Origin: Saliniramus sp050485405
GTDB lineage: Bacteria; Pseudomonadota; Alphaproteobacteria; Rhizobiales; Beijerinckiaceae
Direction: 5' to 3'
Length of the DNA stretch: 64,000 bases
Assembly (NCBI GenBank): GCA_050485405.1
Contig: JBJHBI010000012.1
Span: forward strand, 1-64,000
Position numbers and translations under genes: made by a program. Numbering within the stretch: position 1 is the stretch's first letter; each line of letters begins with the position of its first letter. The notes beneath the pieces were generated by a model. That model was not told the origin of the DNA. It ran no database searches and was given only the letters and a program-made list of their open reading frames with translations. This document shows positions 26,538 through 35,819 of this stretch, one piece after another.

Positions 26538-27891
26538 CGCTCAGCCGTAGCAGGGTTTCGCGGTAACGTCGCGTGATCGCATCACGGGCCACGTGCCGCC
26601 CCGCTTGTACCAGATGCCGCCCGGCGGACCAGACCTCGCGCACCATGCGGTCGTCGCCGGCGAATATCCAGGCATCGAGGATCGTATCCCCGTTCTTGCC
26701 CGCGAGATCGACCGCATCGCCGTCGAGCGCCATCAGATCGGCGAGCGCGCCCGGCGCGATCACGCCTGAATCGCGCGCCGCCGCCTGTGCCCCGCCGCGC
26801 GCCGCACCTTCGAACAGAACCCGCCCCGTCGAGGCGTCGGGCCGGGCGAGCGCGGCGCGGGAGCGGTCGCGCAGGCGCTGCGAATATTCCAGCGTGCGCA
26901 ATTCCTCGCTGAGGCTGATGCGGATATTGCTGTCGGAGCCGACCCCGAAGGCGCCGACGGAATTCATCCAGCGCACGCCGTCGAATATTCCGTCGCCCAG
27001 CGAGGATTCCGTGATCGGGCACAAACCCGCCACGGCGCCCGTCGCGGCGAGCGCCTGCGTCTCGTCCGGCTCCATCTGCGTGCAGTGGATGAGGCACCAG
27101 CGTCGATCGACCGGCATCGTCGCGAGCAAATGCCGCACGGGCCGCGCGCCGTGATGGGCGAGCACTTCCTCGACCTCGCCGACCTGCTCGGCCAGATGCA
27201 TATGGACCGGCCCGTCATGAAGACCGGGAACCGCTTCGAGCGCCTCCGGCGTCACCGCGCGCAGGCTGTGCGGCGCGAGGCCGAGGGCCGTATCGGCGGG
27301 GAGCGGCGACAGGGCCGCGCGCGCGCCCTCGACGAGGCGGGCGAAACGGTCGAGATCGTTGCCGAAGCGGATCTGCCCCGGCCCGAGCGGGCGCCCGTCG
27401 CAGCCACCCTGCTGGTAGAGCACGGGCAGAAGCGTCAGGCCGATGCCGCTGGTTTGCGCCGCGGCGGCGATGCGCCCCGACATTTCCGCGAGATCATCGT
27501 AAGGCACCCCGCCCGGCTGGTGGTGCAGATAGTGGAACTCGACATTGCAGGCATAGCCGGCCTCCAGCATCTCCATTTGCACGAAGGCGGCGATCGCCTC
27601 GACATCATCGGGCGTGAGCCTGTCGAGGAAGCGGAACATCAACTGCCGCCAGGTCCAGAACGTATCGCGCGGATCGGGGCCGCGTTTCTCCGTGAGACCC
27701 GCCATGGCGCGCTGGAAGGCGTGCGAATGCAGGTTGGCGGGCGCGGGCAGGAGGATCGCATGGCGCGCGGCGCCAGCGGGCGCGGCACCGGCCTCGACAC
27801 GCGCGATGCGGCCATCGGCGCCGATCTCGATCACGACGTCGCGCGCCCAGCCCTGTTCCAGAAGCGCCTGTTCGGCAAACAGCACGGCCAT
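26527..27891 (-). CDS. hutF: Formimidoylglutamate deiminase
   Basis: HutF converts N-formimidoyl-L-glutamate to N-formyl-L-glutamate and ammonia, the deiminase branch of histidine breakdown. The 454 residues form an amidohydrolase barrel: metal histidines in ANLHSHAFQRAM, catalytic region with GLAPHSLRAV and HMHLAEQVGEVEE, CLIHCTQM, and the metal aspartate in GVGSDSNI. The ATG at 27891 is preceded by GGGAGG; an open frame continues far upstream antisense to hutI but is not real coding sequence. The next enzyme, HutG, is not encoded in the window. Confidence 0.93.
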   Translation of the reverse strand: MAVLFAEQALLEQGWARDVVIEIGADGRIARVEAGAAPAGAARHAILLPAPANLHSHAFQRAMAGLTEKRGPDPRDTFWTWRQLMFRFLDRLTPDDVEAIAAFVQMEMLEAGYACNVEFHYLHHQPGGVPYDDLAEMSGRIAAAAQTSGIGLTLLPVLYQQGGCDGRPLGPGQIRFGNDLDRFARLVEGARAALSPLPADTALGLAPHSLRAVTPEALEAVPGLHDGPVHMHLAEQVGEVEEVLAHHGARPVRHLLATMPVDRRWCLIHCTQMEPDETQALAATGAVAGLCPITESSLGDGIFDGVRWMNSVGAFGVGSDSNIRISLSEELRTLEYSQRLRDRSRAALARPDASTGRVLFEGAARGGAQAAARDSGVIAPGALADLMALDGDAVDLAGKNGDTILDAWIFAGDDRMVREVWSAGRHLVQAGRHVARDAITRRYRETLLRLSDAI

Positions 27892-27996
27892 GCCGCCTCC
27901 CCTTTCGAAAACGATTGACACGGTTATTATGTACAGTCTTATTATCGAAACATACAGACATAAAAACGAAAAGAACAGCCAGCAGGGGATTCCGGT
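27892..27996. promoter_or_regulatory. Divergent hutF/hutI regulatory region
   Basis: This 105-base AT-rich gap separates hutF from hutI. On the plus strand TTGACA (27915-27920) with a TTATTAT at 27939-27945 could drive hutI. TTATTAT also occurs at 27924-27930 as a direct repeat, and TATGTACA lies between (27928-27935), close to the TGTATNTACA core of known HutC operators. HutC binding here would control both arms. The assignment is inferred. Confidence 0.5.
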
Positions 27997-29199
27997 GTGA
28001 CGCAGCAATGCCTCGCCAACGCGAAACTCGCCACGCTCGACGGTGAGGGTTACGGCCTCGTCGAGAGCGCCGCCATCGTCATCGAAGACGAGCGGATCAC
28101 CTGGGCCGGCCCAGAAGCGGCGCTGCCATCCGCCCATGCCGACATTCCCCGCCGGGATATGGGCGGGCGGCTCGTCACGCCCGCGCCGATCGATTGCCAC
28201 ACCCATCTCGTCTTCGGCGGCGACCGGGCCCGCGAATTCGCGCTGCGGCTCGAAGGGGCGAGCTACGAGGAGATCGCCCGCGCCGGTGGCGGCATCCTCT
28301 CCACGGTCAAGGCCACGCGCGAGGCCGACGAAGAAACGCTTCTGGCGCGCGCCCTGCCCCGGCTCGACACGCTGATCGCGGAGGGAGTCACCACGCTCGA
28401 GGTGAAATCCGGCTACGGGCTCGATCAGGAGACGGAGCTGCGCATGCTGCGCGTCGCCCGCCGCCTCGCGGATGAGCGCCCGGTGCGCATCCGCACCACG
28501 CATCTGTGCGCCCATGCCTGCCCGCCGGAATATGCCGGTCGCAAGGACGCTTTCATCGACGAGATCTGCATTCCCTCCCTGCACGCCGCACACGCGGAGG
28601 GGCTCGTCGACGCGGTGGACGGGTTCTGCGAGGGCATCGCCTTCGACACGGCGCAGATCGCGCGGGTCTTCGATGCGGCGCGTGAACTCGGCCTTCCGGT
28701 GAAGCTGCATGCGGAGCAGCTCAGCCACCAGGGCGGCACGGCGCTCGCCGCGAGCTACGGCGCGCTCTCGGCAGATCACGTGGAATACGCGACCGAGGCC
28801 GATGCGCGCGCCATGGCCGCATCCGGCACGGTCGCGGTGCTCCTGCCCGGTGCGTTCTACACCCTGCACGAGAAACAGGCCCCGCCCGTCGCCGACTTCC
28901 GCGCGCATGGCGTGCCGATGGCGCTCTCCACCGATTGCAATCCGGGCTCCTCGCCGCTCACCTCGATCCTGCTCGCCATGAATATGGGCTGCACCCTGTT
29001 TCGCCTGACGCCGGCGGAGGCCCTGCACGGTGTGACCGTCAATGCCGCACGCGCCCTCGGGCTCGACGATTGCGGGCGTATCGCTCCGGGTCTGCGCGCG
29101 GATCTCGCGGTCTGGGACGTGGACGATCCCGCCGAACTCGCCTGGCGGATCGGCTTCAACCCGCTCCATGAGCGGATCTTCGGAGGTGTTTCATGCTGA
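27997..29199 (+). CDS. hutI: Imidazolonepropionase
   Basis: HutI hydrolyses 4-imidazolone-5-propanoate to formimidoylglutamate. The 400-residue amidohydrolase has the metal motif DCHTHLVFGGDRA, substrate segment GGGILSTVKATREA, VKSGYGLD, the metal histidine in KLHAEQLSHQGG and LSTDCNPGSSP. The start is a GTG at 27997 behind AGGGG. It overlaps hutH by 7 bases, so the hutI-hutH-hutU transcript is coupled. It is divergent from hutF-hutC. Confidence 0.95.
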   Translation: MTQQCLANAKLATLDGEGYGLVESAAIVIEDERITWAGPEAALPSAHADIPRRDMGGRLVTPAPIDCHTHLVFGGDRAREFALRLEGASYEEIARAGGGILSTVKATREADEETLLARALPRLDTLIAEGVTTLEVKSGYGLDQETELRMLRVARRLADERPVRIRTTHLCAHACPPEYAGRKDAFIDEICIPSLHAAHAEGLVDAVDGFCEGIAFDTAQIARVFDAARELGLPVKLHAEQLSHQGGTALAASYGALSADHVEYATEADARAMAASGTVAVLLPGAFYTLHEKQAPPVADFRAHGVPMALSTDCNPGSSPLTSILLAMNMGCTLFRLTPAEALHGVTVNAARALGLDDCGRIAPGLRADLAVWDVDDPAELAWRIGFNPLHERIFGGVSC

Positions 29200-30710
29200 C
29201 GCTCACTCCCGGCGAAACCGGGCTCGCGACGCTGGAGCGTCTGTGGCGCGAGAGCCTACCGGCGCGGCTCACCGATGCTGCGCGCCCCGGAATCGAGGCG
29301 GCGGCGCAGAAGGTGCGCGAGGCAGCGGAAGGCGGCGAGCCGGTCTACGGGGTGAATACGGGTTTCGGCAAGCTCGCCTCGGTGAAGATCGCGCCGGGCG
29401 ATACCGCCACGCTGCAGCGCAATCTCATTCTCTCTCATTGCTGCGGCGTCGGCGAACCGCTCGATGTGCCGACGACGCGCCTGATGATGGCCCTGAAGCT
29501 GCTCAGCCTCGGGCGCGGCGCCTCGGGCGTGCGCTGGGAGGTGATCGCGGCGATCGAGGGCATGCTCGCGCGCGGCGTCACGCCGGTCGTGCCCGTCCAG
29601 GGCTCCGTCGGGGCCTCGGGCGATCTCGCGCCGCTCGCCCATATGACGGCGGTGATGATCGGAGAGGGTGAGGCCTTCTTCGAGGGCGCGCGCACGAGCG
29701 GTGCCGCCGCGCTCGCGCAGGCGGGGCTCACACCCGTGACGCTCGGCCCGAAGGAAGGGCTCGCGCTGATCAACGGCACGCAATTCTCCACTTCCGTCGC
29801 GCTGGTCAACCTCTTCGAGGGCTGGCGCCTCGCGCAGGCGAGCCTCGTGACATCGTGCCTTTCCACCGATGCGATCATGGGCTCGACCGCGCCCTTGCAG
29901 GAAGAAATCCACGCCCTGCGCGGCCAGCCCGGCCAGATCGCGGTGGCGCGCGCCATGCGCGATCTGATGGCGGGCTCGGCCATTCGCGAGAGCCATCGCG
30001 ACGGCGATACCCGCGTGCAGGATCCTTATTGCATCCGCTGCCAGCCGCAGGTGCTCGGTGCGGCGGTGGATCTCCTGCGCTTTGCCGCGGCGACGCTGGA
30101 GCGCGAGGCGAATGCCGTCACCGACAATCCGCTGGTGACGGCGCAGGGCATTATCTCGGGCGGGAACTTCCATGCCGAGCCGGTCGCCTTCGCCGCCGAC
30201 ATCATCGCGCTCGCGCTCGCCGAGATCGGCGCCATCGCGCAGCGGCGCATCGCCCTGATCGTCGATCCCACGCTCAGCTTCGACCTGCCGCCCTTCCTGA
30301 CGCCGGAGCCGGGGCTCAATTCCGGGCTGATGATCGCGGAAGTGACGACGGCGGCGCTGATGAGCGAGAACAAGCATCTGGCCAATCCCTGCTCGACCGA
30401 TTCGACGCCGACTTCCGCCAATCAGGAAGATCATGTCTCGATGGCGGCACATGGTGCCCGCCGACTGGGCAGAATGGTCGATAATCTCGCCGTCATTCTC
30501 GGCATCGAGAGCCTGTGCGCCGCGCAGGGCATCGCCTTTCGCGCGCCGCTCGAGACCGCGCCACCCCTGCGCGCGGCGCTGGACGCCCTGCGCGCGGTCA
30601 GCCCGCCGCTCGCCGCCGACCGTTATCTCGCCCCCGATATCGAGGCGGCGACGACCCTCATACGTGACGGCGCCCTGGTGCGCGCCGCCGGGCTGGACTT
30701 CCCGCTGTGA
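29193..30710 (+). CDS. hutH: Histidine ammonia-lyase
   Basis: HutH removes ammonia from L-histidine to give urocanate, the first step of the pathway. The 505 residues include the MIO cofactor tripeptide Ala141-Ser142-Gly143 in GSVGASGDLAPLAHM, the catalytic tyrosine region VYGVNTGFGKLA, QDPYCIRCQPQV and the C-terminal STPTSANQEDHVSM. All key parts are intact. It overlaps hutI by 7 bases and is followed by hutU after 136 bases. Confidence 0.97.
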   Translation: MLTLTPGETGLATLERLWRESLPARLTDAARPGIEAAAQKVREAAEGGEPVYGVNTGFGKLASVKIAPGDTATLQRNLILSHCCGVGEPLDVPTTRLMMALKLLSLGRGASGVRWEVIAAIEGMLARGVTPVVPVQGSVGASGDLAPLAHMTAVMIGEGEAFFEGARTSGAAALAQAGLTPVTLGPKEGLALINGTQFSTSVALVNLFEGWRLAQASLVTSCLSTDAIMGSTAPLQEEIHALRGQPGQIAVARAMRDLMAGSAIRESHRDGDTRVQDPYCIRCQPQVLGAAVDLLRFAAATLEREANAVTDNPLVTAQGIISGGNFHAEPVAFAADIIALALAEIGAIAQRRIALIVDPTLSFDLPPFLTPEPGLNSGLMIAEVTTAALMSENKHLANPCSTDSTPTSANQEDHVSMAAHGARRLGRMVDNLAVILGIESLCAAQGIAFRAPLETAPPLRAALDALRAVSPPLAADRYLAPDIEAATTLIRDGALVRAAGLDFPL

Positions 30711-30846
30711 TGCCGCCGCGCCCTGTCCAAACCGCGCCTTTGCCGCCCCGATGGCACGATCCGTGCTTCGCCTCCCGCATCGCCGGCGCGCGAAGGTCCA
30801 CATCACTCACGCCTTCTCCCCACCACGACATTGCGAGTGAACGAGC

Positions 30847-32532
30847 ATGACCGATCCGCGCCACAACATCCGCGACGTCTTCCCCCCGACCGGCCTTGAA
30901 ATCAGCGCGAAGAGCTGGCTCACCGAAGCCCCCCTGCGGATGCTGATGAACAACCTGCATCCCGATGTGGCCGAGAACCCGCACGAGCTCGTCGTCTATG
31001 GCGGGATCGGGCGCGCGGCCCGCACCTGGGAGGATTTCGACGCGATCGTCGCCGCCCTGCGCCGACTCGACGACGATCAGACTCTCCTCGTGCAATCGGG
31101 CAAGCCGGTGGGGGTGTTTCGCACCCATGCGGATGCGCCGCGCGTGCTGATCGCCAATTCGAACCTCGTGCCGCATTGGGCGACCTGGGCGCATTTCAAC
31201 GAGCTCGACCGCAAGGGGCTGGCCATGTACGGCCAGATGACGGCGGGGTCGTGGATCTATATCGGCACGCAGGGCATCGTGCAGGGCACCTACGAGACCT
31301 TCGCCGAGGCCGGGCGCCAGCATTACGGCGGTGATCTGAAGGGCCGCTGGATCCTCACAGCCGGGCTCGGCGGCATGGGTGGCGCGCAGCCGCTCGCCGC
31401 CGTGATGGCGGGGGCCTGCTGCCTCGCCGTGGAATGCGACGAGACCCGCGCGGATTTCCGCATCCGCACCCGCTATTGCGACGAGAAGACCCACGATCTC
31501 GACGAGGCGCTTTCGATGATCGCGCGGTGGACGAAGGCCGGCGAGGCGAAATCCGTGGCGCTGATCGGCAATGCGGCGGAGATCTTCCCCGAGCTCGTGC
31601 GCCGCATGCGCGATGGCGGTCCGCGCCCGGACATGGTCACCGACCAGACCTCCGCGCATGATCCGATCCACGGCTATCTCCCGATCGGCTGGAGCGTCGC
31701 CGACTGGCGCGCGAAGCAGGAGAGCGATCCGGCTGCGGTCGAGGCGGCGGCGCGCGCGAGCATGAAGGCGCATGTCGCGGCCATGGTCGATTTCTGGAAC
31801 GAGGGCGTGCCGACCCTCGATTACGGCAACAATATCCGCCAGGTCGCCAAGGAAGAGGGCCTGGAAAACGCCTTCGCCTTCCCCGGTTTCGTGCCGGCCT
31901 ACATCCGTCCGCTCTTCTGCCGGGGCGTCGGCCCCTTCCGCTGGTGCGCGCTCTCGGGCGATCCGGAGGATATCTACAAAACCGATGCGAAGATGAAGGA
32001 GCTCTTCCCGGAGAACGAGCATCTGCATCGCTGGCTCGACATGGCCCGCGAGCGCATCGCCTTCCAGGGACTGCCGGCGCGGATCATGTGGATCGGGCTC
32101 GGCGACCGGCATCGGGCCGGGCTCGCCATCAACGAAATGGTGCGCAGCGGCGAATTGAAGGCGCCGGTGGTGATCGGGCGCGACCACCTCGATTCCGGCT
32201 CGGTCGCCTCGCCCAACCGCGAAACGGAGGCGATGCTGGACGGCTCGGATGCGGTGAGCGACTGGCCGCTCCTCAACGCGCTGCTCAACTGCGCCTCGGG
32301 CGCGACCTGGGTCAGCCTGCATCACGGCGGTGGTGTCGGCATGGGCTTCAGCCAGCATTCGGGCATGGTGATCTGCTGCGACGGCTCCCACGACGCCGAC
32401 CGGCGCATCGCCAACGTGCTCTGGAACGACCCCGCCACCGGCGTCATGCGCCACGCCGATGCGGGCTACGAGATCGCGCGCGACTGCGCCCGCGAGCACG
32501 GGCTCGATCTGCCCGGAATCCTGAAGGACTGA
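30847..32532 (+). CDS. hutU: Urocanate hydratase
   Basis: HutU adds water to urocanate, using a tightly bound NAD+ as electrophile, to give imidazolonepropionate. The 561 residues match the family (about 555-560): GKPVGVFRTHADAPRVLIANSNLVP, GTYETF, the NAD-binding GLGGMGGAQPLA and GRDHLDSGSVASPNRETE. A GAACGAG site precedes the ATG. It is the last hut enzyme before the TRAP transporter, which begins 38 bases downstream. Confidence 0.97.
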   Translation: MTDPRHNIRDVFPPTGLEISAKSWLTEAPLRMLMNNLHPDVAENPHELVVYGGIGRAARTWEDFDAIVAALRRLDDDQTLLVQSGKPVGVFRTHADAPRVLIANSNLVPHWATWAHFNELDRKGLAMYGQMTAGSWIYIGTQGIVQGTYETFAEAGRQHYGGDLKGRWILTAGLGGMGGAQPLAAVMAGACCLAVECDETRADFRIRTRYCDEKTHDLDEALSMIARWTKAGEAKSVALIGNAAEIFPELVRRMRDGGPRPDMVTDQTSAHDPIHGYLPIGWSVADWRAKQESDPAAVEAAARASMKAHVAAMVDFWNEGVPTLDYGNNIRQVAKEEGLENAFAFPGFVPAYIRPLFCRGVGPFRWCALSGDPEDIYKTDAKMKELFPENEHLHRWLDMARERIAFQGLPARIMWIGLGDRHRAGLAINEMVRSGELKAPVVIGRDHLDSGSVASPNRETEAMLDGSDAVSDWPLLNALLNCASGATWVSLHHGGGVGMGFSQHSGMVICCDGSHDADRRIANVLWNDPATGVMRHADAGYEIARDCAREHGLDLPGILKD

Positions 32533-32570
32533 CTTCGCCCCCACGAACCGAACAACCAGAGGAGAACACA

Positions 32571-33680
32571 ATGGAAAGAAGAACTTTTCTCAAGACAGCC
32601 GTGGCCGGCGCCGCCGGCGTCGCGACCGCTTCGACCCTCGCCGCCCCGGCCATCGCGCAGGACGTGATCCGCTGGCGCATGGTCTCGGCCTGGCCGCGCA
32701 ACCTGCCCGGTCCGGGCGTCGCGGCGCAGATGATGGCCGACCGCATCGTCACCCTCTCGGGCGGGCGCATCGAGATCGAATTCTTCGCCGCCGGTGAAAT
32801 CGTGCCCGGGCCGGGCGTGTTCGACGCCGTGGCGGAAGGCACCGCCGACATCTTCCACGCGGTGCCGGCCTATTGGGGCTCGAAATCGCAGGGCATCCTG
32901 CTCTTCGGCAGCCAGCCGCTCGGGCTCAACGCGATCGAGCAGCACGGCTGGATGCTGCATGGCGGCGGGCAGGCGCTCTATGACGAGATGTATGCGCGCT
33001 TCAATCTGAAGCCGTTCCTGTGCGGCAATTCCGGGCCGCAATGGGCGGGCTGGTTCCGCAACGAGATCAACAGCGTCGACGATCTGCGCGGTCTGCGCTA
33101 CCGCACCACGGGCATCAATTCCATCGTGATGTCGAAGCTCGGCGCAGCCGTCGAGGCGATGTCCGGCCCGGCCATGTTCCAGGCGCTGCAATCGGGCGCG
33201 CTCGATGCCGGCGAGTTCATCGGCCCCTGGACCGATTCGACGCTCGGCTTCCAGCAGGTCGCGGATTACTACTACGACAACGGCGTCGGCGAGCCTTCGT
33301 CGGCGGAGGAGATCGCGGTCAATCTCGACAGCTGGAACAGCCTGCCGGACGATCTCAAGCAGGTCGTCGAATTCGCCGCCGAGAGCCTCTACAACCCGGT
33401 CCTGACCGAGTACAACACCAACCACGCCAAGGCCCTGCGCGAGCTCGTCGCCGGCGGCACCCAGGTGCGGGAATGGCCGGAGGAGATCATCATCGCCATG
33501 GGCAACGCGATGGGCGAGGTGATGGACGAGATGCTCGCCGACGAGGACGAACTCGTGCGCCGCATCACCGAGAGCTTCCTCGACTATCGTGAGCTGATGG
33601 TGGAATACATGGTCCATTCCGAGACCGCGCAGCTCGCCGCGCGCAATCTCGATTTCGACTATGGCGGTGGCGACCGCTGA
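32571..33680 (+). CDS. TRAP transporter substrate-binding protein (DctP/TakP type)
   Basis: This is the periplasmic receptor of a TRAP transporter. The 369 residues start with a twin-arginine-like signal (ERRTFLK, then an Ala-rich core ending APAIAQ), suggesting Tat export. The mature part resembles TakP, a 2-oxo-acid receptor: FLCGNSGPQWAGWFRNEIN and SVDDLRGLRYRTTG. At the TakP binding site the usual EW-GPYDD stretch reads GEFIGPWTDS, so the ligand may differ. The gene follows hutU by 38 bases, which points to a histidine-pathway compound such as urocanate; this is inference. Its end overlaps a possible long frame of dctQ. Confidence 0.9.
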   Translation: MERRTFLKTAVAGAAGVATASTLAAPAIAQDVIRWRMVSAWPRNLPGPGVAAQMMADRIVTLSGGRIEIEFFAAGEIVPGPGVFDAVAEGTADIFHAVPAYWGSKSQGILLFGSQPLGLNAIEQHGWMLHGGGQALYDEMYARFNLKPFLCGNSGPQWAGWFRNEINSVDDLRGLRYRTTGINSIVMSKLGAAVEAMSGPAMFQALQSGALDAGEFIGPWTDSTLGFQQVADYYYDNGVGEPSSAEEIAVNLDSWNSLPDDLKQVVEFAAESLYNPVLTEYNTNHAKALRELVAGGTQVREWPEEIIIAMGNAMGEVMDEMLADEDELVRRITESFLDYRELMVEYMVHSETAQLAARNLDFDYGGGDR

Positions 33681-33741
33681 CGATACGACCGGCGGGTGCC
33701 TCGTCGCACCCGCCGCCTTTCCGACGAGGCGGAGACGAGAG

Positions 33742-34251
33742 ATGGCGCGTGTCGCCGATGCACTGGACTGGATCAACCGGATCGTCGGCAATGTCGTGAT
33801 GTGGTTCGCCCTCGCGATGGTGCTGCTGCAATTCTCCCTCGTCATCCTGCGCTACGTCTTCGGGATCTCCTCGATCTTCGCGAGCGAGGGCGTGCTCTAC
33901 CTGCATGCGGGCCTGTTCATGCTGGGAGCGGGCTACACCATGCTCTTGCAGGGCCATGTGCGCGTCGACATCTTCTACGCGCGACGCTCCCCACGCGGAC
34001 AGGCGATCGTCGACATATTCGGCCATCTCGCGCTTCTGGGGCCGTCCCTGATCATTCTGCTCTACTGGTCCTGGCCGATGGTGCGCCGCTCCTGGGCGAT
34101 CCTCGAAGGGCCGATCTCGGTCGGCGGCATTCCCGCCTCCTTCCTGCTGAAATCACTCGTACCGGCATTCTGCGTGCTGCTGCTGATCCAGGGGGTGTCC
34201 GCCCTGATCCGCGACCTGATCCGGCTTCGTGAGGATTCCGATGCCGCTTGA
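33742..34251 (+). CDS. TRAP transporter small membrane subunit (DctQ type)
   Basis: DctQ is the four-helix membrane subunit of a TRAP transporter. The 169-residue product has four hydrophobic segments: NVVMWFALAMVLLQFSLVIL, LYLHAGLFMLGAGYTML, HLALLGPSLIILLYWSW and FLLKSLVPAFCVLLLIQG. The ATG at 33742 has GGAGACGAGA just upstream. An upstream in-frame start inside dctP is unlikely. It overlaps dctM by 11 bases. Confidence 0.9.
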   Translation: MARVADALDWINRIVGNVVMWFALAMVLLQFSLVILRYVFGISSIFASEGVLYLHAGLFMLGAGYTMLLQGHVRVDIFYARRSPRGQAIVDIFGHLALLGPSLIILLYWSWPMVRRSWAILEGPISVGGIPASFLLKSLVPAFCVLLLIQGVSALIRDLIRLREDSDAA

Positions 34252-35785
34252 TCTCATCATGTTCGCCGCGCTGATCGTCGTGATCCTGCTCGGCTATCCC
34301 GTCGCCTTCGCCATTGCCGGTGTCGCCACCGCCTTCGCGCTGCTGGGCTGGTGGCTCGACGCCTTCTCGATCGGCATGATGGGCGCGCTCGGCCAGCGCT
34401 TCTTCGGCATCATGACGAACCCGGTCCTGACCGCGATCCCGCTCTTCGTGCTGATGGGGGTGGTGCTGGAGAAGTCGCGCATCGCCGAGGATCTGCTCGA
34501 GACAATGGGCCGGCTGTTCGGCACCGTTCGCGGCGGGCTCGGCGTCTCGGTGATGCTGGTCGGCGCGCTGCTCGCCGCCTCCACCGGGATCGTCGGTGCG
34601 ACCGTCGTGGCGATGGGGCTGATCGCGCTGCCGGCCATGCTGCGCAACGGCTACAATCCGCGTCTCGCCGCCGGATCGGTCTGCACCGCGGGCACGCTCG
34701 GCCAGATCATCCCGCCCTCGACGCTGCTGATCATCCTCGCCGAGGTGATGTCCTCCGCCTTCCAGCAGGCGCAATTCGCCATGGGTCGCTTCACCGTGGA
34801 GACCATCTCGGTCGGCCAGACCTTTGCCGCAGCTTTGGTGCCCGGCCTGATGATGGTGGGGATCTACATTCTCTACATTCTGGGGCGCGCCTTCCTCGTG
34901 CCGGGCGACGCACCTGCGATGCAGCGCCCGGAAAAGCCTGTCGCCACCGCCGAGATCCTCGGCGCCGTCGCACCGCCGATCCTTCTGATCATCGCTGTGC
35001 TGGGGGCGATCCTCGGCGGCATCGCCTCGCCCAACGAGGCGGCGAGCGTGGGGGCGGTCGGGGCGATCCTGCTCGCGGGCTACAAGCAGGGCGCGCCGCG
35101 CTGGCTGATCCTGACCGGCGCGCTCGCACTCGGCCTGCTCGCGGTCGCCGCCGGCATGCATCCGGTGCGTTTGCAGCGCTCTGATGCCGGGGCGTTCGAA
35201 TTCACGCTCGGTGCGCTCTATGCGGCGCTCGCGCTCGTGGGCGTCATCGCGGTGGCGAGCGCCCTGCACACGCTGTTTCGCCGGCAGGTCGTGGTGCCGG
35301 CCATGCGCCAGACGCTGGTCGTGACCGCGATGATCTTCGCCACGATCCTGATGGCCTCGTTCTTCAGCCTCGTCTTCGTCGGGCTGGGGGGCGAGCACCG
35401 GGTCGCGGCGATCCTCGACGCGCTGCCGGGCGGGCCGACGGGTGCGCTAATCTTCGCCATGCTGTTCGTCTTCGTGCTCGGCTTCTTTCTCGATTTCGTG
35501 GAAATCTCGGTGATCCTACTGCCGCTCCTGATCCCGCCGCTGATCCTGATGGGGCATGATCCGATCTGGCTCGCGGTGCTGATCGCGATCAACCTGCAGA
35601 CCTCGTTCCTCACCCCGCCCTTCGGATTCTCGCTGTTCTATCTGCGCGGCGCCGCGCCGAAGGAGGTGACGACGGGGATGATCTATCAGGGCGTCGTTCC
35701 CTTCATCCTCCTCCAGGCCTTCACCATCCTGCTGATCTGGCTCGCACCGCCGGTCGCGACATGGCTGCCGCGCGCCTTGTTCTGA
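34241..35785 (+). CDS. TRAP transporter large membrane subunit (DctM type)
   Basis: DctM is the permease that moves the ligand with sodium. The 514 residues exceed the usual 425-440; the extra length is an added hydrophobic stretch in the second half (about 285-385) seen in the TakM/large DctM subgroup. Family marks include AIPLFVLMGVVLEKS, GAILGGIASPNEAASVGAVGA and TSFLTPPFGFSLFYLRG. The ATG at 34241 follows GAGG and overlaps dctQ. It is the last gene of the hut-TRAP transcript. Confidence 0.92.
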   Translation: MPLDLIMFAALIVVILLGYPVAFAIAGVATAFALLGWWLDAFSIGMMGALGQRFFGIMTNPVLTAIPLFVLMGVVLEKSRIAEDLLETMGRLFGTVRGGLGVSVMLVGALLAASTGIVGATVVAMGLIALPAMLRNGYNPRLAAGSVCTAGTLGQIIPPSTLLIILAEVMSSAFQQAQFAMGRFTVETISVGQTFAAALVPGLMMVGIYILYILGRAFLVPGDAPAMQRPEKPVATAEILGAVAPPILLIIAVLGAILGGIASPNEAASVGAVGAILLAGYKQGAPRWLILTGALALGLLAVAAGMHPVRLQRSDAGAFEFTLGALYAALALVGVIAVASALHTLFRRQVVVPAMRQTLVVTAMIFATILMASFFSLVFVGLGGEHRVAAILDALPGGPTGALIFAMLFVFVLGFFLDFVEISVILLPLLIPPLILMGHDPIWLAVLIAINLQTSFLTPPFGFSLFYLRGAAPKEVTTGMIYQGVVPFILLQAFTILLIWLAPPVATWLPRALF

Positions 35786-35819
35786 CGCCACGACGCGCAT
35801 CGATGCCGGCGATCGCCGA

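Noticed and set aside
27997..29169. Extension of hutF to an 880-codon frame antisense to hutI
   Set aside because: The part beyond the ATG at 27891 mirrors the hutI coding strand, as expected in GC-rich DNA, and has no recognisable protein features.
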